From assembly GCA_028023455.1 (NCBI GenBank), contig JAQFVV010000032.1:1924001-1988000 (forward strand): DNA of 64,000 nucleotides. Direction: 5' to 3'. This DNA comes from Epiperipatus broadwayi (taxonomy: Eukaryota; Onychophora; Udeonychophora; Euonychophora; Peripatidae). The notes beneath the pieces are model-generated. The model did no database searches and was not told where the DNA came from. It worked only from the letters and a program-made list of their open reading frames with translations. This document shows, one piece after another, positions 1 to 11,400 of this stretch (position 1 is the first letter of the stretch; every line of letters begins with the position of its first letter). A program made the translations under genes and the position numbers.

Positions 1-990
1 TTTGTTCACTTTTAAAGTAAAAAAAAACTTTGGCAGCAGCCCTCAGGCAATTCCTAATCCTACTTCCTCAAGAGAATGTTTTGATTGTTCGGTTTGTTCC
101 TACCTATTTATGTTAATTAGCATTAATTTGCAATTAAAACAAAATATTTCAAGATTTAGTAATTGTTTTGATATCATTATTGCCGAAAATTAATCTGTAA
201 TTTTTATGTTAAAATAAATACGACTACCCTGTTAAAAGTAATATTATTTTCTGTTTAGATCAGAAGGGATGAAAGAGAACAAAATTTGAGAAGTCTTTCC
301 ATACAATGTTAATTTCATAAAAAATTATTGAAGAATGTACTTTAAAAGATTCTTAACTAAAGAGAAAATAGATTTAAATGTAACGATTATCATGATTCAC
401 AATAAACATATTTTAAATATTTAAAGATGGAACTGTGTTTTGATCTATTCCAGATTATTTTTCTTGCATTAAGTACTAGAAATATAAATTTATACGATAT
501 ATTTTGAATGGGAAATTGTTCAAAACTTGCTTGGGTGTGATTTCAGATCTAATCATTTTTTTCTGAGGAAGAATTGATATTCACATGAAAACATAATTGT
601 TTATTAAACTGCTTTTACAGGATTGGTTCTTTGATGGAAGTGTGTGATTGGTTTCAAAATATATAGTGGAGGTATATAGTAATGCAATGTTTCTTTTTCA
701 GTAGAATTTAACTACAAATATTATTAATCTAAATAGTTTAAAATGTAAACAGTTTCTCATTCAAAATCATAAGCAAAGCATTTTTTTATCTATAAAAATA
801 TTATAAACCTATCTGTGGAACAACTAAGCCCAAAAATGACATGATAATTCACAAATGAGATTTTCAAAAAATCATTTAAATAAACTTGCAAATAACACAT
901 TTTTATGTCAATCCATTTATTAGAGAAAAAATCCCACTTTTAACAGAACTCCAATTTGTTATATAATAATAAATCAAGCATTAAAACAGT

Positions 991-1060
991 GACAAATTCT
1001 CCATATAGTAGTGCAAGTCATAGTAACCAATGGATGCAAGAAGGTTTGTGCATAAAATGG
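991..1060 (+). repeat. Dispersed repeat family B fragment
   Basis: About 70 bp related to the repeats at 11401-11818 and 19196-19360. Shared signatures are CTCCATA, AGTAGTG, AACCAATGGAT and AAGGTTTGTGCATAAAAT. The fragment lacks the downstream part of the family (the stretch with GACTAGTTACTGGCTTGTGG). Confidence 0.6.
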
Positions 1061-1121
1061 CAATCATATGATGAATAAATCAAGCATTGATATTTGAAAA
1101 AACTGAAACTTTTTATTAATT

Positions 1122-1220
1122 TTTTATCATTTCAACATGTGTATGATCAGGTGGGTCAGCAATATGAGATGGCATGGAAAGTTGAGGGTTGTGTGAAAAT
1201 CTGAGTTCAAATCCCTTATA
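1122..1220 (+). repeat. Dispersed repeat family A fragment (tRNA-like end)
   Basis: About 100 bp matching the 3' end of the family A copies at 14518-14875 and 62799-63233. Shared signatures are TTTCAACATGTG, GATCAGGTGGGTCAGCAATA, TGAGATGGCATGG and the pol III B-box-like GAGTTCAAATCCC. Only this end of the family is present. Confidence 0.65.
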
Positions 1221-2207
1221 TTACATTATATATATGCAGGTGTGTATAAGCCTGTATTAATTTACATATATTAAATAAACTAACTTAAGTTTTACAGAAA
1301 TCAGATGAAATTGTAATAACTTTGACAATCTTAGTTATTATAGTAATCAAACCAGCTTATAATTTCAAATAATAATTAAGATAAAATTCTAAAAATTTTA
1401 ACAAACCTGTAAATAATTTCAATAATTTATTTAAAAGTTTATTAAAATTATTAGAATTTCATCTGATTTAGTAAACTAATTCATTTAATATAAAAACAAA
1501 AATTAATCAAAAGTTTGTCTTTTTGAATATCAATGTTTGATTTATTGTTATAACAAATTGGAGATTAAAAGTGATCATTTTTTACCTGATGAATAGATTG
1601 CTATAATAAAGTGACAGCTATTTGCGAATTTCTTTGAATAATTCTTTGGGAATTTAATTCACAAATTATCATAGTAACATTTTCATAATTAGTTCTTCCA
1701 TGAATAGATTTATATCATCAACATTACATATTTGATGTCACAATTTATTTATAGGTTAAAATTATTAGAATAAAAATATCTTTTATCTGAGGAATTATTA
1801 AAATGTTTGAATTAAAAATATTCATAGTTATTGATAAAAAAAAATTTGAGATTGAGTTTTGCGACAATTCAGTACTTTCTTAATTGATAGGCATGTTTGT
1901 GAGTGGCAATACCATTACTATCTGGATCTATATTACAATCAATAACTTCACTTTCAAGTAATTAAAATAAGTACAAATTTTGAGATTTTAGTGTAGCACA
2001 CAATATTAGTAGCAACTGCAATGAAAATATATTAATAGAAATAATATATATTTTTATCACAACACACGAAATGCATTATTTTCACATTTTAACCATTGGA
2101 ATTGCTATCACATATAATATTTGTTTATTATTCATTCTATGCAATTTTTTTAAAATCATTTTTATTAAAATGTAAAAATATCAAATTGATCTCTTTGTAT
2201 TTTATAG

Positions 2208-2349
2208 GCACCTGTAGGTTTAAAGGTAGCAATGAGGATGCTCTCTGAAGGAGCTAAAATGTCCAGTGTTCAAGAATCTCTTACTACTGAATATAGGCTT
2301 GTTTATCACTTTCTCAAAAATCATGATTTTCATGAAGGTGTCAGAGCAG
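2208..2349 (+). CDS. HIBCH: HIBCH, penultimate coding exon
   Basis: This exon encodes part of 3-hydroxyisobutyryl-CoA hydrolase, the mitochondrial crotonase-superfamily enzyme that releases 3-hydroxyisobutyrate from its CoA ester in valine degradation. It runs from the acceptor AG (2206-2207) to a GTTAGT donor at 2350. It is open in phase 0 for 47 codons plus one base. The peptide begins APVGLKVAMRMLSEGA and contains LTTEYRLVYHFL and DFHEGVRA. These match the conserved C-terminal region of animal HIBCH, where the human protein has SPTSLKITLRQL, LTMEYRLS and HDFHEGVRA. The catalytic glutamate and aspartate lie in earlier exons outside the window. The single base left over joins in frame with the next exon. 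Confidence 0.93.
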
Positions 2350-2729
2350 GTTAGTATGGATTTGAAATTTTCTAGGTATTATTTATTTGAAATTATTTTA
2401 ATTTTCAGATGTGTTTTATATGACAAAGAATATGAGAGAAAATTGTTACGCTTTACACTAAACAAAACTTTACATACTTTTCCAGCCTATTTTCACATTT
2501 TTTCTCCATTTTTGAGCTATTTATTGTACCCTTAATTAATTTCTAAATGTCCATTGATTATTCAATATTACAATAGCTAGCTCTGAAGAAAAAAAAATGG
2601 ACTATTGCTTCCTAAGGGAAAGGGCTCATGGTGTAATATATCCACCTTCCAAAATTATTAAGATTTAATATAATGTAAATAACTTACGGTTACCCTATAC
2701 ATATAATATTGTTATATTTTCCATTTTAG
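2350..2729 (+). other. HIBCH last intron (380 bp)
   Basis: GTTAGT at the start and TTTTCCATTTTAG at the end. It is a phase 1 intron. Apart from AT-rich sequence nothing is seen in it. Confidence 0.88.
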
Positions 2730-2851
2730 TGGTTATTGATAAAGACAATAAACCAAAATGGAAGCCAGCTACATTTGAAGAAGTATCAGAAGAAATGGTT
2801 CAGTCCTATTTTGAAGTTTTGTCACCTGAAGAAGAATTACATTTAGATTAA
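2730..2851 (+). CDS. HIBCH: HIBCH, terminal coding exon with stop
   Basis: This exon completes HIBCH. With the phase 1 G from the previous exon it reads VVIDKDNKPKWKPATFEEV and then 20 further residues to TAA at 2849-2851. The block IDKDxxPKWKPA is diagnostic of the HIBCH C-terminus (human LIDKDQSPKWKPADLKEV). The acidic tail ending SPEEELHLD is of ordinary family length. The frame is intact across the splice, so nothing suggests a pseudogene. Confidence 0.94.
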
Positions 2852-2955
2852 CTATTTAAAATTTTATTGTATTATAATGGGTATTAAAATCTGATATTAA
2901 TATGTATATAAGTCCTTTAATTTTATTCAATTGTTTTCATTGAATTTTTTTCTAA

Positions 2956-2961
2956 AATAAA
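2956..2961 (+). promoter_or_regulatory. Candidate HIBCH polyadenylation signal AATAAA
   Basis: A canonical AATAAA about 105 bp after the HIBCH stop codon, followed by AT-rich sequence and a T-rich tract near 2997. Being the first clean hexamer after the stop, it would give a short 3' UTR of about 130 bp. The cleavage site itself is inferred. Confidence 0.55.
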
Positions 2962-2979
2962 AAAATATAGTATTTACTA

Positions 2980-5900
2980 ATCAAAATTGTGGAGTCTTTT
3001 TTTTTTTAAGTTAAAATAAATATTTTTATATAAGTCAAGTAATTAAAAAGAAAGGATTTCATCTTTTTAACATATGCAACCTTACTGCTTTTATTATAAC
3101 TCCATGCTGTTGTGTTGAGTATAGAGAAAACTCTCAAACCCAAAAACAAAATAGAGATTTTATAAAGAGTGGCAGTTTTATCTTTAACCTAAATTTATAA
3201 TCACCTGATGCTGTCATGTTGAGTACAGAGGAAACTCTCTAACACAAAATAGACTAGATAAGAGCGGCCATCTTATTTTTAACCTAAATTCTGATTTAGG
3301 TTAAAGATAAGACAGCGGTTCTTATCTTTATAAAGTCTATCTTTTATTTGGGTTTGAGAGTTTTCTCTGTACTCAACATGACAGCACTGAGTTATTATGA
3401 AATTCAGTAAGGTGCATATGTTAAAAAGGTGAAATCTTTTCTCTATTAATTTCATACAATCTATGCACTTAATAAATAAATCTGAATGTTACATAAGTCA
3501 AGTAAGTGTACTGAGAAAACTAAATATTTTTGCAAAGTTTAAAAAAAAAAGTCAATTTATTAAGGAATATTTTTTTAAAGGATAACTTATTGATGGTGGG
3601 AGGAAATATGCATTAATATATAACTAAATCAATAAAAAGTAATAATCACCAGAAGTAATAGAGTTGCAATTATAATCCAAGGACTTTGAATTCCAGTCTG
3701 CCATTCTACCACTACAATAAACCACACAGGGGTCCAAATTAATAAAAAAAATAGGAAAATAAATGCAGCACATACTTTTATTCTTATAATTTATTTATTT
3801 GGAATATATTGTTTGTACTAAAAAGTTTTGATAAAAGTTAAATATACTTGAAGTAATGCAAGTTTAAGATAGTTTACATTCTAAAAGAAATTATTTTTAA
3901 ATTAAGTGTTCAGAATGACCTATTGTTTGTTTTTCAGGCTTCTCAATGATTTATTTATCATACTGATGCGTCAGTCTTCTTGTACTGGATATTTTTCACT
4001 GTCAACATTCTCAGTTTTTCCAACGAAGATCATTTCATTAATATGGATCAAACATAAGACTACTTTAACATAATCATTTGTGATTTATACTAATTTGATG
4101 GAGTATCCATCTATTCATTATTTATAAAATTCATAATATTCTCACAAGTTGCCTTAATGACTCTCAAAATATCAAAACTTTTCATATTTTGCTTCACCTT
4201 AATAAACAAAAAATACAATGTCCCTGCTATTGCTCTATTAATTCTCAAGAGCTTGAGTTAAAAAATAAAATAAAAAAAGAGGAATTAAGTCAAAAATGCT
4301 ACACGTATTGTTAAAGGATGAAAATTTGGTTATACAAACACCCAATCATATTGTTACAATTAGTATAGAGAGATGATCAATAGTATGAGAGGTTTATGAT
4401 GATTTAAACCTACACTAATTTAAGTGGGTGAAGACAGTAAGTTTTGATTGCATTCCTGGTTCTTTTATTTTTGATTGTAATCTATTTTTAATTTATTTTA
4501 AAAAAGGAAAAGCTGAGACTTATTTTTTCATTTTTTTTTAATTAATTTTGAATAAGATAAGAGCCCTAGTAAGATTTTATTAAATTATGATTAAGTCTGA
4601 GATAGAGATTTGCCATAAGCAAAAACTTCTAATTAAAGATGACACTGGAGATAAGAGTGCACATAAATGGGCCTGTAATCTTGGACTAATGATTATTCAG
4701 CTTATCATTTTTATTCTGCTTGTTATGGGTATTGATTCAGCTTTGAATGCATTACTAGTGATACCTATTCAAATTGCCATGCCATCATAAATTTCCAAGA
4801 TTGCTGTCTGCATCTGTATATGGCCATTGAGAATATTACCTTTTGCTGTATGCTAATAAGTTCTGCTGAGATTATATTACTGACTACCATTTTCTAAATT
4901 GGAGTCTCTACAGAATGCCAAAACTACACACTATGTGGAGTCTTATCTACAACATGCTGTGCTAAATCAACCCAAAGTCGAGCCCTGAAGTGTTCCTTCA
5001 AGATCATGTCATAAAGGCTTAAACAAGAACTGATCCAGAGCTTGCCTCCATACTCCCTATCAAAGAGATATAAATCAAAAACCTTCATGATGGACTCAAA
5101 TTAGAAAGAACCTTGCACATCCCACTGGAGAAAATCTGATGGATTTTACATTAGATCTCAAGGTAAAAGATTTTCATGTTCTAACAAGGATTTAAATCTC
5201 TGTTAAAGTCTCAGCTTAGTCTTCAAAGCAACCTGTCTTTAGTATAAGTTTTGAATATTCCTTTAATATTTTTAATTATTTTATGTATTTTCTTATTATT
5301 GTAATTAGAGAGTGTTTTGGGATTTTAGTTTTAAGATTCCATATTTTTTTTAAATTTATTTATCTGGGAATATATTGCGAGTTTCTATTTTTATATGCTT
5401 AATTTTTTTTATTTATATTGCTAACCATTGATAAATGCTTTGGCAGACATTTGTAATTTTCTTTGAACTCACCTATCCCTTTTTGTTATACTGTAATTTA
5501 TTTAGCTAAACTTGGTTTGCGTTTTCAGCAGACTGCAAATCTTTTGGCTGGTGGTTTATCAAATATAGTGTTCTGTTTTTCTTAAATCAGAGATTTTATT
5601 TTCTTCTACTTAAGATTACATAAAATCATAGACTTTTCTTGTTATGTTTTCTAATCTTGTATTGGAGTCAACCTTGATAATCTTGAACATGGTTATCGTG
5701 GGCTGTTCTGCAGACATATAACATTCCTGGTCCTGATGTTTCTTTTCAGGACCAAGGAAAGCTCACCTGTGTTTTGCAATCTCTGAATAGAAAAGCTTGA
5801 ATTATTTTTTATAAATCGCTGCCATGAAGATATTATAAATCCCTTTTTAAACCTTAGGTGAGGAACATATGTATCTGCCAGGGTGTTTAATATTTTAATA

Positions 5901-6240
5901 CTCATGTTCACTATCCGATAAATATGCTAGAAATCTATGTCAAACCTTATACTTTTGTTTGCTTGGGATTTCTTTTTTTTTTTTTAATTTAATAAATTAT
6001 GAAATTATTTAAAATTATCTTTTGGATGACGTTTCTATATTCTTTTCTCAATTGTCTGAAGAATGTTAAAGATCTCTTTCTCTTCCTGGATCTAGATGTT
6101 GGCATTCATCATCCTAGTTAACTCTTGATCACTGTAAATTAAATGTTCTAGGTAGTAAGCGCCCTCAGTGATCTGAAGAAGCTAAAGAAGTGAAGAAATG
6201 GCTGGCACAACAAATATAACAGAATGGAAAGTGAAATTAA
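2980..6240. other. Convergent intergenic region, HIBCH to NF-kappaB 3' ends
   Basis: It separates the two tail-to-tail genes. It holds a foldback at 3047-3447. Two stretches of less AT-biased sequence (about 4590-5230 and 5500-6190) have the look of decayed interspersed repeats, but I recognise no protein motif on either strand. The longest open frame there (4587-4790) encodes one hydrophobic stretch and has no splice or family support. Confidence 0.5.
3047..3447. repeat. Foldback/MITE with partly duplicated arm
   Basis: The left arm starts AAGGATTTCATCTTTTTAAC and the right arm ends with the complement, GTTAAAAAGGTGAAATC. Arm landmarks are GAGAAAACTCTCAAACCC (left) against GGGTTTGAGAGTTTTCTC (right), and TTGAGTATAGAG against CTCTGTACTCAA. 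A second, partial direct copy of the left arm (about 3197-3292, with GTTGAGTACAGAGGAAACTC) lies between them. So the order is arm, partial arm, inverted arm, the same layout as the larger foldback at 17337-18621. No coding capacity. Confidence 0.75.
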
Positions 6241-6929
6241 TTAAAATATAATCATTTATTTTGCTTGGTAATAATAAGTCAATACCAAATTACTCATGAG
6301 TAATGAATGTGCATTTAGTAAACTTGAATAATTTATTATAAATAAAGCAAAATACAATTGACATTTTTCAATGAACATTGTATATAATATAACATAAAAA
6401 TTTAATATAAAACAACTGAAAATTATAAAATAATCAAATTAGAATAGTAAACATCAATATAAATTATTTACATCTGTCTATTTAATTCAATTATAGATGT
6501 ATAGCAAACACTTTATTAATATACAAAAAATCTACAAAGCATTTAACCCACTCATTACAATTACTGATCCAATATTATACAAAAAAAAAATATGGCATTC
6601 AATTTTTTTTACATGCATAGCATGTTTAAAAATATTTTTCATATATTAGTGAGTAAATAAAATTAAATAATTATTTTGTTGTCTTAAATATTAGAAGCCA
6701 TTTACATTTATTAGCAATTATAAAGCTTCATTAGAACTTAGCAATACAAAACTTTACATAATAAAAAAAAAAATTAATTACAAAAATATTTTGATTTAAT
6801 TCCCAAAATTATGATTTAGAAATGTAATATGTATATATAAAAATTAACAATCGCTGAATAAAAACAGTACTATATTCAACTGGATTCTTCTCAAATCCCA
6901 CTTGCTTAAAGGCAATTATTTGATGGTTT
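6241..6929 (-). other. Putative 3' UTR of the NF-kappaB p105-type gene
   Basis: Sequence downstream of the TAA at 6930-6932 on the - strand. AATAAA hexamers on the - strand occur at 6707-6712, 6332-6337 and 6255-6260. Which is used cannot be decided from sequence alone. Very AT-rich and without open frames. Confidence 0.4.
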
Positions 6930-6961
6930 TTAAATAGAGGCCATCTTAGTTTTAAAAGAAC
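6930..6961 (-). CDS. NF-kappaB p105-type protein, terminal coding exon
   Basis: A very short coding end of the NF-kappaB gene. A good acceptor (TTTTTACAG, - strand) is followed by 32 bases that complete a split serine codon and read SFKTKMASI then TAA. The phase fits: the exon at 14310-14412 ends with one base (A), and A+GT gives Ser. The tail right after the death domain is therefore only about ten residues. Vertebrate p105 instead carries a longer tail with an IKK phosphodegron (DSG type), which is not seen here. The evidence is the acceptor, the phase fit and the nearby stop, not conservation, so another terminal exon remains possible. Confidence 0.55.
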
Positions 6962-7185
6962 CTGTAAAAAGATACATAAACAAATATAAATAAAACATTT
7001 AATATGTAAGGTAAGAACTAAAAATATAAAATATTTTCAAATAAATGATATATGTATGGTAGGGGTATACATATAAAGCATAACACCAGAAAATTTCCAG
7101 AGTGGTGTGCAATTATTTTATTATCATGACTGTATAGCCTCTTTATATCTCCCCCCCCCCCAATAAAAATTAAATTTAATATATG

Positions 7186-7346
7186 TATTGTAATATAGTC
7201 AGAAGTAAATCAATCTTCACACATGCACTCTTTTAATATAATTGACACACACTCACTTGAAATCTTTGCTTACAGATGAGTATGTGCCAATTATGTTAAA
7301 ACACCTCATGTGTGAAGATTGATTTACTTCCAAATATATTACAATA
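7186..7346. mobile_element. MITE, 161 bp with about 40-bp inverted repeats
   Basis: Left end TATTGTAATATAGTCAGAAG, right end the near-complement CTTCCAAATATATTACAATA. The shared arm core is GTAAATCAATCTTCACACATG against CATGTGTGAAGATTGATTTAC. The loop is about 80 bp with no coding potential. Superfamily not assigned. Confidence 0.75.
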
Positions 7347-7391
7347 AATACTGTGCTGTATAAAAATAAATATTTATTAATGCATGTATTA

Positions 7392-7547
7392 TTTACTAAG
7401 GCAATAAACCTTTAAGCATGTGCGCTTGAAAAATGCAAAGGTAGGGACCTCTACAGGTCTTAACCACAAGCTTACGCATTGGAAAAAAAGAGGGGAACCT
7501 TCGCATTTTTCAAGTGCACATGCTTAAAGGTTTATTGCCTTAGTAAA
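7392..7547. mobile_element. MITE, 156 bp with 45-bp inverted repeats
   Basis: The left arm 7392-7436 begins TTTACTAAGGCAATAAACC. The right arm 7503-7547 is its reverse complement with one mismatch in 45. The loop is 66 bp. It lies 45 bp from the previous MITE. The near-perfect arms suggest fairly recent activity. The flank is AT-only on both sides, so a TA or ATTAT-like duplication cannot be proven. Confidence 0.8.
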
Positions 7548-9839
7548 TATAATCAATGTGTGTTAAATAAATTTATAATTAATGCAGGTATTGTAAAATT
7601 TAAATTTTGAATACATTTCCTTTCCCTCCTAAATGTTTATGTTAAATGCATTTTTACATTTTATCTCCTAACAAAAAGTTTTTATGCCATTAAAACTTTT
7701 TTAAAATTTTTTTAAGTAAACTGCAATCTGGAAATAAAAAAATGTATTTATTTTTACTATAATACAAACAAACATGTATTCCTTTAGAAGCAAAAAAGAT
7801 TTAAAAAATGAAAATACAGTATATCTTAATTTATAAAAGTAAGTACCAGGGTTTTATTGTACTGCAGTCCCAACTAAACAATATTTATATTATTCCTAAG
7901 GTCAATTGTTACCATTTATAATGTATTCATTATATTTTTTCTGGGTAATATTGATGATATACATATTTCTTGAAATATAACTTTATCTTATATAATCCAA
8001 GAGAATCATGTGAACTTTTGAATAGAAAATCAAATGACTAGATTCAAACTTAAAACTGTATTACTAATACTCTTGTAAATTTAAAAAGAATAAATAATGG
8101 GCTAGAATTAAATATTAAAAGATGAAAAAAAATATCTTAAAAAGTATCTAATTTAAAATAGGATAAGATTAAGAAATCTGAATAGTTATAAAAAAAAGCA
8201 GAGATAGGAACTTATTCTGAAATAAGCTATCTGTGAATTATATATATTATAATCCTCAATGGTGATTTATATGTACAATAAAACAAAAAAAAAAGTAATA
8301 CTTCTCCTTAAAATTAAGTATTATTAGCAATATCTTAAAATAATATATTAAGAAAATACAAATAATCTTATGACTAGTTTCCAGAAAGATAAACATATAT
8401 TCAAACGTCAAAATGAGAATTGGAGCACAATAGTTCCAATCCAGCAAGCAAACATTATATAGATATACATTAACCTTTTTCAGGTAAGAATCAATGTAAG
8501 AACTCTTTTGACTCTTCAATCCATTACTCTCACTATTGCACCAAATGATGCTGTTTAAAGATATTTGTTTTACAATAAAAGCAAGAAGATGTTATCATCT
8601 TCAAAATTAAGGATCAGAAAAAATGCAGTAACATCTAAAAAAGAATAAATTTAAAATCCCTTCCTTTCAAAAAACAAACAAACACAATAATAAAACAAGT
8701 TATTTCTTATATTTTACTAATATCTTACATCAAAATATACAAAATAATGCTACAATGGAAATAAAAAGTAGCTGAGTATCTGAAAAAGATGACAGATAAC
8801 AAGTAAAAATAAGATTGTTTCAAATTAAGTTCATTTATATCTAAATTTTTTTTTACATAATTTTAATATATAATGGAGCAGATTTATTGCACATAAGAAA
8901 AAAAATTGATAACTAGCCCTAAATATCTAAATTCAGATTAGTGATTAAGATGGATAAATAATACATATATTTATATATAATAATTTAAGCCATTAATAAT
9001 CCACTGCAGTTCTGAAGCCCTCTTGGAATTCTTATTGCATTTTTGGATTCAGATTATTTTTCTTCAATTATCCAGAAGTTCACTTATATCATATATGGTC
9101 TCTTAAAACCCAATTTAGAACTTTTAAGTATCTATCTTCTATCATCATTGTAACTAGTTTACCTCCATTAAGCACATAATTATTCCAATGATATAAATGA
9201 CACTTGTTTGCTCATTAATTGTAATATAATGCCATCTTTACATTTTGGTCTATATCAGCAATCTTCATATTAATCTTCTATTAACTTTTTACTGACCAAA
9301 TACTTTAATCAAAGCTAAATTTCTAAAATTGAATTTTCGTATATGTGGCCTTAGTTTGAATCCTTTTGTCAAAATGCAATTTTTTTTTTCAGATTTGTTA
9401 TTAAAATTAATCTCTGACATAACTAAGAGAACAAAAAATTGTAAAATGTATAAACCTATTTAAAAAAACAAAGCTTTTTTTTACATTAGTAAGAATAATA
9501 TACTTTTAATTTCCTCATTGATATAACTTCTATAAGGATTTTTTAAATTATCCAAAATCTAAAATAAAAAAATTATCTTTACAATTGTTTCTGTTTGATA
9601 AATAAAATGTCAACAAATGCTGCCATTTCCTGTAAATTGGGTTCTGCAATTTAACTGTTACATTTTTCTGGTAATTCCTGTCATCTATTAAGAAAAATGA
9701 ATTATAATCTTGTCAATCATCTGAAGTATTTATCACAAGACTACAATATAACTAAATTGTGATTGGTGAATTTAACTGGAACTACCATTCCAAAATATGA
9801 AATTTGCCACCAAAGAATTAAATATCCACTGATGCATTG

Positions 9840-10440
9840 ATAAAACCTGTAGTGTTTGTAAAAATGGCAGACATTTTTGTGCGTTCCAGAAAAACTAGAA
9901 TTTATTCGTAAGGCTGTTTTTAGATCGCGCTCTGATAGCTGAGGAATTTAATTAGTGCATTGACATAATGGCGATCGACAATTCCTAGAAGTATTTGCTA
10001 ATTACAAATGCTTCTAGATAAGAGACGTTACCTTATTGGTCGGTGCATTGATTGAGATCATTGCAGTTGTCAGAGAGCGAATAGAAGACGGTGTAACATC
10101 TAGCAGGAATTAGAGGACAACTCCAGTAGAGAGCAGTCAAGCAGTATTGGAGAGATGTCTGTTTAACATCAACAAAGATATCTCGCGTCAGTGCTGGCGG
10201 TAAATGACTAGCACGCCCAGGGAAAATGTAGTTCACGGGTGTAGCTGAAAGACACCGCAGCAGAGAAAAGCATTAGTTGCAAGAAGAGCATTAGTTGCAG
10301 AGAAGGGCATTAGTTGCAGAGCAGAGCATTAGTTGCAGAGTAGAAGCATTCGTTGCAGAGCAAGGCATTCGTTGGAGAGCACTCGTTGGGAAAGAACAGC
10401 GTGGGAATTGTATAACGTTATTTGCTGACCGCACAGTATG
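9840..10440. other. Less AT-rich island of unknown origin, probably a TE relic
   Basis: This 600-bp stretch is visibly richer in G+C and CpG than its surroundings (for example GATCGCGCTCTGATAGC near 9925 and ATCTCGCGTCAGTGCTGGCG near 10180). It ends in the minisatellite at 10258-10390. Open frames on the - strand (10033-10236 and 10291-10602) run through the repeat and have no recognisable motif. An LTR or transposon end with subterminal repeats would fit, but I found no termini. Confidence 0.35.
10258..10390 (+). repeat. Minisatellite, about 20-bp unit
   Basis: Six to seven imperfect copies of GCATTAGTTGCAGAGxA in tandem, degenerating to GCATTCGTTGCAGAG and CACTCGTTGGGA at the right end. 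Copies differ by small indels (19-22 bp). Confidence 0.85.
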
Positions 10441-11400
10441 ACTTGCAGTTATAACCTTGGCACAGTCATAAGTGAGGATATTACAAAACCTATTTCTAAG
10501 AACATTTTTGTTGAAACAGATATTTACTCTTAAAAATATTTTTACTGAAAATACCATATAAAATTTTAATTCTATGATTAATTTAATCATTTTTGTTTTC
10601 ATCTATATTAATAGTTTGATCAAAACTTTTAAATTATTAATTTGATTTGATTCATTACTATCAATCTTACTTTCATTTTCTGAAATTCAATGGTTATTAC
10701 AGCAGGTTTTTCTCCTATTTATTTTTTAATCCTACTTTCCTGCCTTAGTCTGATAATTTTTGTAACCTTTTCTGTGATTTTAGAACATTCTCACAAAAAC
10801 ATCATTTGAAAATGAAGAGAACTTTTTTTTTTTTTAAAAAAAAAAATCACTATTTTTCCTACCTTTGTTTCTCATTTTAATCTTGAAATACTTACTTTAA
10901 AACTATTTTAAAAACTTTCAGAGATAGAATCATCCATCAAACACTCTTACCAGTGATAATCATCTTAGTAGTACCATAAAGTTGGTGCCAGTTTAGCAGG
11001 TGCTAATGGAACATTTTGCAAATGAAAGATTAATCAGTAAAAAATTAAATTACAGTATGCAGTGAACATATTTATTTATACAAATATAATTACAAAACAA
11101 TAATAGAATAATCAATAATAAGTTATTATTTATTATGCATTCTTCTCACTGCATTTAATTTTTTTTACTTATTGTTTTGAACTTTCGATTCATTTTCCCA
11201 TTTAAATTTGAGTGATGTAAAAAAATGTATACTGTAAATAAATCTTTTATTTTTACAAACAAAAATATTTATTATACATTGTAATTTATTTTTTTGCTGA
11301 ATGTTTTATTATTATTTTGCAATTATATTTGTACAAATAAATATGTTTACCATACATTACAATTTAATTCCTTATTAACCAGATTTTCCGCTTATAAAAT

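Larger units (their letters stand above)
790..1730. repeat. Diverged foldback (long inverted repeat)
   Basis: The left arm (about 790-980) reads as the diverged reverse complement of the right arm (about 1535-1730). Matching blocks include CCAATTTGTTAT near 950 and its complement near 1550, GCAAATA near 890 and its complement near 1620, and ATGATAATT near 840 and its complement near 1670. A second inner pair, ATCAGATGAAATT near 1301 and AATTTCATCTGAT near 1455, extends the symmetry. The arms are clearly older than those of the palindrome at 62.4-63.2 kb. The interior carries unrelated repeat fragments. Ends and target duplications are not clear. Confidence 0.55.
1..2207 (+). other. Intron of HIBCH (3' part), AT-rich, repeat-bearing
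   Basis: No coding signal continues upstream of the exon at 2208, so this is read as the 3' part of a long intron whose 5' end lies before the window. It ends in a pyrimidine-containing tract and AG at 2206-2207. It holds a diverged palindrome (790-1730) and fragments of two dispersed repeat families (991-1060, 1122-1220). I found no match to the HIBCH exon expected just upstream. Confidence 0.6.

Noticed and set aside
2266-2535. 89-codon frame starting inside the HIBCH exon
   Set aside because: It uses another frame of the HIBCH exon and then runs into its intron; a shadow.
4587-4790. 67-codon frame with a hydrophobic stretch between the two host genes
   Set aside because: No family, no splice or polyadenylation support; AT-rich DNA gives such stretches by chance.
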